Shown: positions 56,555 to 64,000 of the stretch, in pieces
Layout of the letters: every line of letters starts with the position of its first letter
Numbering within the stretch: the stretch's first letter is position 1
From: Acorus gramineus
Lineage: Eukaryota; Streptophyta; Magnoliopsida; Acorales; Acoraceae
Assembly (NCBI GenBank): GCA_030737835.1
Contig: CM060849.1
Location: forward strand, 31,814,295 to 31,878,294
Direction of reading: 5' to 3'
DNA length: 64,000 nt
Made by a program: the position numbers and the translations under genes
The notes under the pieces: generated by a model
The model's input: the letters and a program-made list of their open reading frames with translations, nothing else
Told to the model about the DNA's origin: nothing
Database searches by the model: none

Positions 56555-59500
56555 ATGGAGGCCTATATCCATGAGAAAATAATAGAGGAGAAAGACAACC
56601 AGAGAGACCAAACCGCCCAATTCCTCAGCCACCTAGAGGAGAGGATGGCTACCCTAGGATACCAGTTGGTTGAGGACATGTTCTGTCACGCCCCAGGGCG
56701 GCCAACCCCGGAACGCGGCAAATGTATATATCATATCAGAAACCTACACAGGAGGTCAACAATATATATCATACACAATAAACAGAATGACACACAACGA
56801 CAAGAAGCTGACATGATATATACACCTAATGCGGAAGCAAAAGACTGAATCTGTGAATAAACATTCTACAGACTCGATACACAATCATACGTCCTGTGAG
56901 AGCCAATATACACAAATATATAACTGAACATATACAAACGTGCTCAGCACGAAAATACAATACATACAGCCAAGGAAAGGGATGCTGATAGCCTCTGGTA
57001 CTCGCGGACGTAGCGCTGCTCCGCTACTGAAGAAATCCCTCGGAAAGCTCCAACTGCTGCTCCGGCTCCAGCTCCAGCTCAGTGGCAACTGGGGAAAAAC
57101 ATATGCGAGGGGTGAGCCACACGCTCAGTGAATGGCACAACCCATGCATCACAGACAATATTGACCACAACATATTAATCCAGCCATTCATCCCGCCTCA
57201 AAGGGGCAGGAACAACATAACCATTTATCCAATCCAGATCATACCCTCACCCTTACCCCTCAACAGGGGACTCAGGATTTTGGGACTAACTATCATCAAT
57301 AAACAAGACCAGCGGGTCGCTTATCGCCGACCCACTACACCCTCACCCTCACCTTTCCAAAGGTGACATAGGATTTTGGGACTGATAACATTCATAAACA
57401 AAACCAGTAGGTCGCTCATCGACAACCCACTACACCCTCACCCTCACCCTACCACGGGTGACATAGGATTTTGGGACTGACTAGGCTGTTGGTCACCCTT
57501 GGTCCACCGATAGTCTCTCCTCACTCCGCGGTTGTTTGGCCACTCCCATGTTCAGCACAGTCCTTCATCAAACCAGGAGGCGCCTACTAGTGGGAGCCCC
57601 TGCACGGGACAACCTGTCTAACGCCGAGGTAGTCTCTAAAGGATCCAACGCAGGGCAACAGAACAGCCTATCCATCGCATATGATCCACTCGGATCCGCC
57701 GACAACGCATCTCTCCAACTCAAATGTCATGAACTCTTCAGAGTTCCTCCAGCGCGCATAACCAAGATGCGGGGAAACAGTACAATCAAAAGCAGTGTTG
57801 GAATACCACTGGGGGAAAGAAACTCGGGAGGGCGGCGTGAGTTCCCGATACAGGGTACCCCGACAACCAAACAAGGAACACGGAGTACCCTAACACGGGT
57901 CTCACCGCTGTCCTCGCAAGGTCCCTCCCCTATAATATTCACTACTCATGCTAATAATCATACCAAACATACAACTCTAACGTTCTGAATTCCTCAGAAC
58001 CCACCAGGGCGCATAACTACGATGCGGGGAACATGCATAAGGTTATATCATAGTGAAATATTCTTGGGGGAAAGCAACTCGGGAGGGCAGCGTGAGTTCC
58101 CGTTATAGGACGCTCCGACAACCAAACAAGGAACACGGTGTACCCTAACCCGGGTCTCACCGCTGTCCTCGCAAGGCCCCTCCCCTAAAATAATCACTAT
58201 AACATGCAATTCAACAGATACTAGTATTTAATTTAATAAATAAAACTAGTAGGACACATGCATAGGCCGGGTTTCCTAGCATGTAAACAGGGGACATGCT
58301 GCAAGGCTCATATGCATATCCTAAGGGGCAAGTCCCTAACATGCAAAGACTAGGGAAGCATGCATTCTACACATAAATTATACAATCATGGATACATATT
58401 ATTGCAGGTTAATATTCATCCAAGACGCCCCAGGAGAGGTCGGTATACGCCCAAGTGCGTATAACACCTCTCGACTGGGTTGGATTGTCCCACTCACCAG
58501 TATCTGGGTCGACGCGCGACCGTCTGTCGAGATCTGCAAGACAGGTATTATTTGGTAAGTATTAATCCACAATTATCATTAAATACATAACAAACCCACA
58601 ACATCCAACACTTCCCCAACAACTACCCGCGGCCTCGGCAACCACCCGCACGGCCCCCGGCAACCACCCGCACGGTCGGCCACCGCCCGGACGCGCCACC
58701 GCGGGCCCCGCACGCCTCGCGCCGGTCCGCGAGCACCCCGCGCGCCCCCGCACGCAGTGCCCCGCCTCGCGCGCACCCCGCGCGCACCTCCGCCACCTCG
58801 CCGCACCTCGCGCGCACCTCGCACGGACCTCGCACGCCTCGCGCACCTCGCCGCGCTTCGCGCGCACCACCGCGGCCTCTCCGCGCCCTCCGCGCACCAC
58901 CACGCACTCGCCGCGGCCTCCGCGCATCGCCACGGCCTCGGCCACCTCGCGCACGCACGCCTCCGCTGCCTCAGCCACCTCGCGCACGCACGCCTCCGCT
59001 GCCTCAGCCACCTCGCGCGCCCGCGCGACCTGCTCCACGCGCGCCAGCCGCCCAGCACCCGCCTCTGCTCGCCCAGCACCGGCGCCCTGCACCAGGCCCG
59101 CGCGCCCTCGCGCGCACGCCGCGCGCCCGCGCACGCACGCGCGCCTGCCCGCGCGCACCCGACCTGGCGCCGCCCGGGGCTGCTGCTGCTGCTGCTGCTT
59201 GGCCCGGACGACCTGCCGCAGCCCGAGCGCCACCACCACTGCCCGAGACCACCCAAACCACCTTCCAACCACCCCCGACCGCCCTCCGACGACCCCCACA
59301 GCCTCCGACCACCCCCAAACACCAAAACCCCTCCCTAGCATTCATCTAAGCAAGAAAAAAGAGGGAAAGGAGGCTTACCGAGGGGAGGGAGCGAAGTCCG
59401 GACGCTCTCCACGCGCCGAAACCCTTCCCAAAAGCCTTCCCACGCCCCGATCTAGCTCCACCACCAAAATGGGCCAAAACAGAGGAGAGAGAGGGGAGGT

Positions 59501-60856
59501 CGGGGAGGCTAAAGTCGTCGGAATTCGGATTTGAAGACCGGTGTGTAGATCGGGACCCGATCTACACTTCCCGTGCTTTGGGTTTTCGATTTCGAGGGGT
59601 CTAGGGGGCTTGAACGGAAGAAAAACGGAGGAGGGGAGAGAGAAATCTCGACGGGAGAGACGATGAATAGTGACGAGGTGATTTTTGATTTCTTTTAAGT
59701 AGAGCGCGACTTAAAAACCCGGATACGCCCCGGAACTGGAAAATTTTTGCAAACGATGCCGGAATTCAATGAAATTTTCGTGGGAGGTCAGAAATGGCAC
59801 CAGGACACCAAATATGCAGTCAGATTTCCAATCGGAGTCCTCTAGCTCAGACGATAGCTAACAGTCTGAAATTATGCGGTTCCGACCAAAAACCCTAAAA
59901 ATTTTAAAAACCGCCAGGGCGCTCTAACGGTTACCAACAGGTTAAAAGTGACACATATATAACATGTTCAATGACCTCACCGACTATCACCAGGCCAAGA
60001 CCTTGAAGCAGGAAACTCCTGTCAAGACCCCCAAGGCTTGCCCCACCCCCAATACACTACCAACACCTGGTTTCTCAGTTAATCCAAGCCCAAGCCCCTG
60101 TTCTCCCCCCACCTTTTCCTTTGCCCAACCTTCCCCCGCAAATCCAATATTTCCAGCAGCTTCTGCCCCAAGCCCTTACCAGGCCATGTCCAACCTAGGA
60201 CCACTAAATTACCCACCCAAGGCAGAAACACTGGATGAAACCATCCGGAGAATCCTCTCTGAGACTGGCCTTTCTACTTCCAAATACATGTCTCTACATA
60301 ACTTGAGACAAATCCTGTCTGTCAACCTACCGGAGGGATTTAAAATCGTGAAATTTTGCCAGTATAATGGTCGTGGAGACGCAGACATTCATTTAACTGC
60401 TTCTTATCTAGATGCCCGACCCTTTCTGGATAATCAACCCCTGTTAGTCTTTCTTTTTCAAAAATCACTGGAAGGAGGAGCACTACAATGGTTCTCCACA
60501 CTCCCTATAGACCACTTGTCGAATTTCTCGACTGTAAGCGAGAAATTTTTATGCCACTACGGTTACAAGAGGATTAGGACCCCCCCTCTATCTCAGACCT
60601 GACCGTAGAAAGAATGAGGCCTAAGGAGGAATTTGAACAGTACGTGTCTAGGTGGTGCACCCTCATCCACGGAACTGGCCTACAACTAACGGAATGTCAA
60701 GAAATTGACAAGATGTTACAAAGCCTTAGTCCAGAGCTTCGTACGAGTCTTTCGTACGGAGACTGCACCACGTACCAGCTTCTAATTGACCGCCACAACA
60801 TAATTTCCAGTTGTGCAGCCCCAGTAGTCCAAACCCACTCCCCACCTATCACATAG
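56555..60856 (+). pseudogene. gag of the Tat-like element, split by solo LTR no. 5
   Basis: ATG at 56555 (MEAYIHEKIIEEKDNQRD) runs to GAC ATG TTC at 56683, then solo LTR no. 5, then AAT GAC CTC from 59970. The join is exact because TGTTC is duplicated. A proline-rich region and the Retrotrans_gag domain follow: FLFQKSLEGGALQWFSTLP, STVSEKFLCHYGY and, after a frameshift in a run of seven C near 60580, EEFEQYVSRWCTLIHGTGL and DKMLQSLSPELRTSL. The segment stops at 60854-60856. It is a capsid-forming protein in active relatives. Confidence 0.85.
56684..59964 (-). mobile_element. Solo LTR no. 5 of the long-LTR family
   Basis: 3,281 bp, TGTCACGCCCC to ATATATAACA on the plus strand, with a perfect TGTTC duplication (56679-56683, 59965-59969). 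It contains the last leader exon (57024-57088), mini-exon (58498-58533), hairpin (about 58434-58472), CpG array and palindrome (about 59546-59568). It interrupts gag of the Tat-like element. Confidence 0.96.
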
Positions 60857-60995
60857 GGTTGGACAACCGTCAAGAAAGGCACAAACCCCCACGGTAGAGG
60901 GGATCACACAAGTTTTGGCGCTCTACCCGAACGGAGTGTGAGTCCCTAATCAAAAACCAGCTTCGAGACAATATACGCCCGGTTTATCCAGATAT

Positions 60996-62030
60996 ATGCT
61001 GCCTCGGCAAGCCAATCAAAAGTTTACTCCCCGATCAGTACCCGCCCCCGTGCCGACACAACAAAATCCAGTAATCCAAAACCCTATATTTCAAAACCAG
61101 GGTCAATCCCGAACTCCCCCTGCCTACTCTGCTCCCCCAAGAGCACAAAATTTAGGTCCTAGGTCGCCTACACAAGGCCCCTACAATGAAGTATCCCCTC
61201 CAACATTCTATGGCCCAAGACGAGTAGGAAAGAGAGACTCTTATCCACCTCTCCCAGAAACCTTGACAAATATCTTTAGGGTGATGATGGATACCAATAG
61301 CATCTCTCTCCCTGCGGCCAAGCCTCCACTCCCAAGAGTTAACACTACACGTTACTGCCAGTACCATCAACAGCACGGTCACACTGTAGAACAATGCATA
61401 GTTTTTCAGGATTTTATCTATGATCTGAATGATGATAGGCACCTTGATTGGGCCATGATCAAAAGTCATCTAAGCCAAGGTAATCCCCCTCCATTTGGCA
61501 TATTCTCTAACCCAATGCCAGATCACAATCAAGCTTCCACTTCCAGAGCCCACGCTATCAATATGGTCAGAAGGGGGAGACATCTGTCACCGGAACCAAG
61601 CAGCTCGAAAAGCACCACCGACGGCAGTTTGTCAGAAGAGTCTGAGGAGGAAAGGCAAGAAGAACCTTTCCAGCTGAACCTCGACGATCACAACCTCGCC
61701 ATACTATATGGTGAGGAGGACCAAGTAGTCCCTGCTATGGTTGAAGTCATCAACCTGGAATCAGATGAGAGCAGACTAAATAATCTTGGGGAAGAAGAAG
61801 AGGAGGAGCCATTCGAGGAGGTCCCCGAAGTGGCAAACGAAGGACCTGAAGAGGGAGAGTGTACTTCAGATGATCCGCATCCGAACGACAACGGGTCTTC
61901 CAAAAGCACTGACACAGTAGACGGTCCCTGCCGTCCAATGGCCATCTCCTTCACCGACAAAGACCTTCCTGATCAAAGGCTGCAAGTATTCCCCCTCCAT
62001 GTTGGCGGGCGACTCCAGGCCATCCACTAA
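60996..62030 (+). pseudogene. Nucleocapsid and linker region of the Tat-like element
   Basis: A 344-codon frame from ATG 60996. A proline/glutamine-rich start leads to a zinc-binding motif RYCQYHQQHGHTVEQC (about 61350-61400), the C-x-x-H spaced variant of the Tat group. An acidic, glutamate-rich stretch (61620-61900) then follows. It ends at 62030. In an intact element it would be joined to gag upstream and protease downstream. Confidence 0.7.
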
Positions 62031-62038
62031 ACAACATT

Positions 62039-63330
62039 TTCATCTATCCAGGATCAGGGATGAATATCATGACTTGTTCCACCTACCTGGAAATGCCCAA
62101 GCGAGGCCGCCCCTTTGTTCAACCAGTACACTCCACTATCCAAGCATTCAACCATTCTGGAAAGACCATCTACGGTCCCGGAATATTCGAGCTGGTCGTT
62201 GGTCCCTTGATTTGTGAGACAGAGTGCTTCGTGGTCGACATTGACACGAGATGCCCTCTAATGCTGGGGCGGCCATGGTTAGACAGTATCTAGGCCATCT
62301 GCTCCCCAAGACATCAATGTCTCCGACTACCATTCATGGGCCACATACTGACCATCTGGGGGGAAGCACGCCTCAGGTATGAAAATGAAGATAACTGGGT
62401 CTTACATAATATGTTTGCATTAACCTTACACCTAGGTATCGAGTTCGAAGGCAACAACCCACCTGGATCCCCTTACAGCAACCACTTCCCCTCGGAAGAA
62501 ACGGCCGAGACCATGAACTCAGTAAACAACCACGTGGAGCCCAATCAAATTACCTTCCTTCCCCACAAAGTCGCGAAGACCGGAGCCCGCTCCGCACCCC
62601 TCACGATTACCGCCAGTCTCAGAGGGAGGGAATTCAAGCATATCCTCATTGATATGGGGGCGGAAACTAACGTCCTAACCTACCCCGCCTACCGAAAGCT
62701 TGAAGGCAAGGTCCTCAGGTTGGAACCATCAGATGAGTTCATCTACGCTTTTGATAACACGCGCAAAAACGCCTATGGGCTGGTCACTCTCCCGCTCAAG
62801 ATTGGCCCAGTATCCACCATCGTCAACTGCGTGGTGATGGACATCCGATCTCCTCACCCCCTAATTGTCGGAAGGACATGGCTCGACAGCATCGAAGCTG
62901 TCTCATCTACCCGGAACCAATGCCTCCGCTTCCCGTATCATGGAGAAATGGTATCCGTCTGGGGAGAGGCACGCTTCAACTGGGCACAAGTCCGCAACTG
63001 GACCATCTGTGCCATGCACATTAAGTGGAAAATCTCCGCTTCCCGTATCATGGAGAAATGGTATCCGTCTGGGGAGAGGCACGCTTCAACTGGGCACAAG
63101 TCCGCAACTGGACCATCTGTGCCATGCACATTAAGTGGAAAATATACTCATACAAAATGAAGAATTTGCCCAATGATATGCTCGGTCAGGGGCGAAAACC
63201 TAAGAGGGCAAGAGAAGAAGAAGGATCCGAACTTGCAAAACCTCCACAAAAAATGAGTCGACCCATAAAGGTGAGCCGACTCGAAGAAGTGGTTCAAATC
63301 CACAAGCCCGGGACTAATCCACCCAAGTGA
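62039..63330 (+). pseudogene. Duplicated protease-like region of the Tat-like element
   Basis: Two related segments follow each other. The first has CETECFVVDIDTRCPLMLGR then PWLDSI-stop (62214-62293). The second (from about 62565) has the aspartic-protease start KHILIDMGAETNVLTYPAY, then NCVVMDIRSPHPLIVGRTWL and EMVSVWGEARF. The first copy has TAG at 62291 where GAG is expected and lacks a visible D-x-G-A. A 110-bp perfect tandem repeat (62924-63143) shifts the frame near the end. Protease would cut the polyprotein. Confidence 0.65.
62924..63143 (+). repeat. Perfect 110-bp tandem duplication
   Basis: 62924-63033 and 63034-63143 are identical. Because 110 is not a multiple of three, it throws the second copy out of frame. 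Identity shows a very recent event, or an assembly artefact. Confidence 0.95.
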
Positions 63331-63720
63331 GCTTCCATTTCTGATTCCTGTAAATATTTGTTTACGTGCTTTCCTAAACAAAAATAAAAAAAGCAAAAAA
63401 AAAAAAAATGCTAATCAGCTTTCATTTCTCATTCCTGTAAATATTTATTTTCATGCTTTCCTAAACAAAAAAAAACAAAATCCAAAAAAACAAGCTAATC
63501 AGCTTTCATTTCTCATTCCTATAAATATTTGTTTACATGCTTTCCTAAACACAAAAAATAAATAAATAAAAAATGCTAATCAGCTTTCATTTCTCATTCC
63601 TGTAAATATTTGTTTACATGCTTTCCTAAACAAAAAAATCCAAAAAAAAAATATATAATGCTAAAACAGCTTTCATTCTTCATTCCTGTAAATATTTGTT
63701 TACATACTTTCTTAAAATAA
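63331..63720 (+). repeat. Five-unit tandem array of about 80 bp
   Basis: Units start at about 63331, 63418, 63500, 63582 and 63667. Each has CTTTCATTTCTCATTCCTGT, AAATATTTGTTTACATGC and TTTCCTAAAC followed by an A-rich spacer of variable length. Such arrays inside Tat/Ogre elements are known and can seed satellite DNA. Confidence 0.9.
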
Positions 63721-63767
63721 AAAAAAGGGGAAGAACCACAAAAACAAAATAAAAGGATGAAAAGAAG

Positions 63768-64000
63768 TTAAGAGCTGCAGACCATGCCCAGGCCTACCAG
63801 AGGAGGGTGGCAAGGGCATTTGAAAAGAAAGTAATAGAGAGAAGATTTAAAATTGGAGAGCTAGTACTTGAGCAAATCATGCCATCAAGACAGCCCCACG
63901 CAAAAGGCAAGCTGCAACCCACATGGGAAGGACCCTACGTGATCACCCATGCCTACTCCGGGAATGCCCACCGCTTGGTGGATGCCGAAGGAGTCGAAGT
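63768..64000 (+). pseudogene. Integrase C-terminal part of the Tat-like element (runs off the window)
   Basis: An open frame without a start: ADHAQAYQRRVARAFEKKVI, ERRFKIGELVLEQIMP, KLQPTWEGPYVITHAYSGNA, HRLVDAEGVEV. This is the GPY/F-type C-terminal region of Ty3/Gypsy integrases. The integrase core, RNase H and reverse transcriptase that should precede it are missing, so the element is internally deleted. The 3' end lies outside the window. Confidence 0.8.

Larger units (their letters stand above)
42751..64000 (+). mobile_element. Tat/Ogre-like Ty3/Gypsy element, decayed, host of two LTR insertions
   Basis: An LTR-like region with a TATA box (43114-43123) runs to 43406 and, after solo LTR no. 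3 and its nested element, from 55805 to about 56260. A candidate primer site follows. Gag starts at 56555, is cut by solo LTR no. 5 and continues to about 60860. A zinc-knuckle and acidic region, duplicated protease-like segments, a tandem array and an integrase tail reach the window end. Reverse transcriptase, RNase H and the integrase core are absent between 63330 and 63720. Left and right limits are not fixed. The Tat lineage is inferred from the gag and zinc-knuckle style and the tandem array. Confidence 0.7.

Noticed and set aside
63331..63720. Regularly spaced repeats resembling a CRISPR array
   Set aside because: The units are AT-rich, the spacers are A-runs, and the context is a plant retrotransposon. 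It is a tandem array.

Overview
The window is nuclear DNA from a flowering plant. It contains spliced plant S-domain (G-type lectin) receptor-like kinase genes, Copia, chromovirus and Tat-type LTR retrotransposons, an L1-type LINE with an RNase H domain, and MITEs. Nothing in it is bacterial or organellar. The species cannot be read from the sequence.

Only one gene looks functional: an 8-exon S-domain receptor kinase at 24788-29341 (+), 821 codons, with all kinase catalytic motifs intact. Two relatives surround it. One is a pseudogene of the SD2 type (2214-17336, +), split exactly by a Copia element (3281-9438, TSD GAAGA) and a LINE (10620-17118, minus strand, TSD GCCATGAAGATGTT). The other is a tail-to-tail antisense kinase pseudogene (29452-30890, -) with a 234-bp tandem exon duplication. 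Between the first pseudogene and the intact gene lies a 3.7-kb element with inverted arms of about 1 kb (19909-23654).

From 31 kb onward the window is nested mobile DNA dominated by one long-LTR chromovirus-like family (Ty3/Gypsy, Tekay/Del-like by inference). There are five insertions in 28.6 kb. Four are solo LTRs (31318-33952 +; 36271-39740 -; 43407-45520 joined to 54792-55799 -; 56684-59964 -). The fifth is an internally deleted but structurally complete element (45521-54786 +) nested inside the third solo LTR. Their hosts are a minus-strand Copia element (35830-42355), hit first by a Tourist-like MITE that was then hit by a solo LTR, and a plus-strand Tat/Ogre-like Gypsy element (about 42750 to beyond 64000) with broken gag, duplicated protease-like segments, a tandem repeat array and an integrase tail. 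Target-site duplications and restored reading frames support nearly every layer of nesting.

The most unusual material is inside the 2.6-3.5-kb LTRs. The TATA box lies only about 262 bp into the LTR, so roughly 2.9 kb of R-U5 leader would be transcribed. That leader carries conserved splice-like signals around a mini-exon of exactly 36 nt, a following exon whose length varies between copies only by multiples of three, a hairpin whose stems change in a compensatory way between subfamilies, a near-perfect 21-bp palindrome, a GGGTGA array able to form a G-quadruplex, and a CpG-dense repeat array. Two copies carry a dense cluster of WRKY-type TTGAC boxes instead of the TATA box. This leader architecture is the best candidate in the window for something not yet described.
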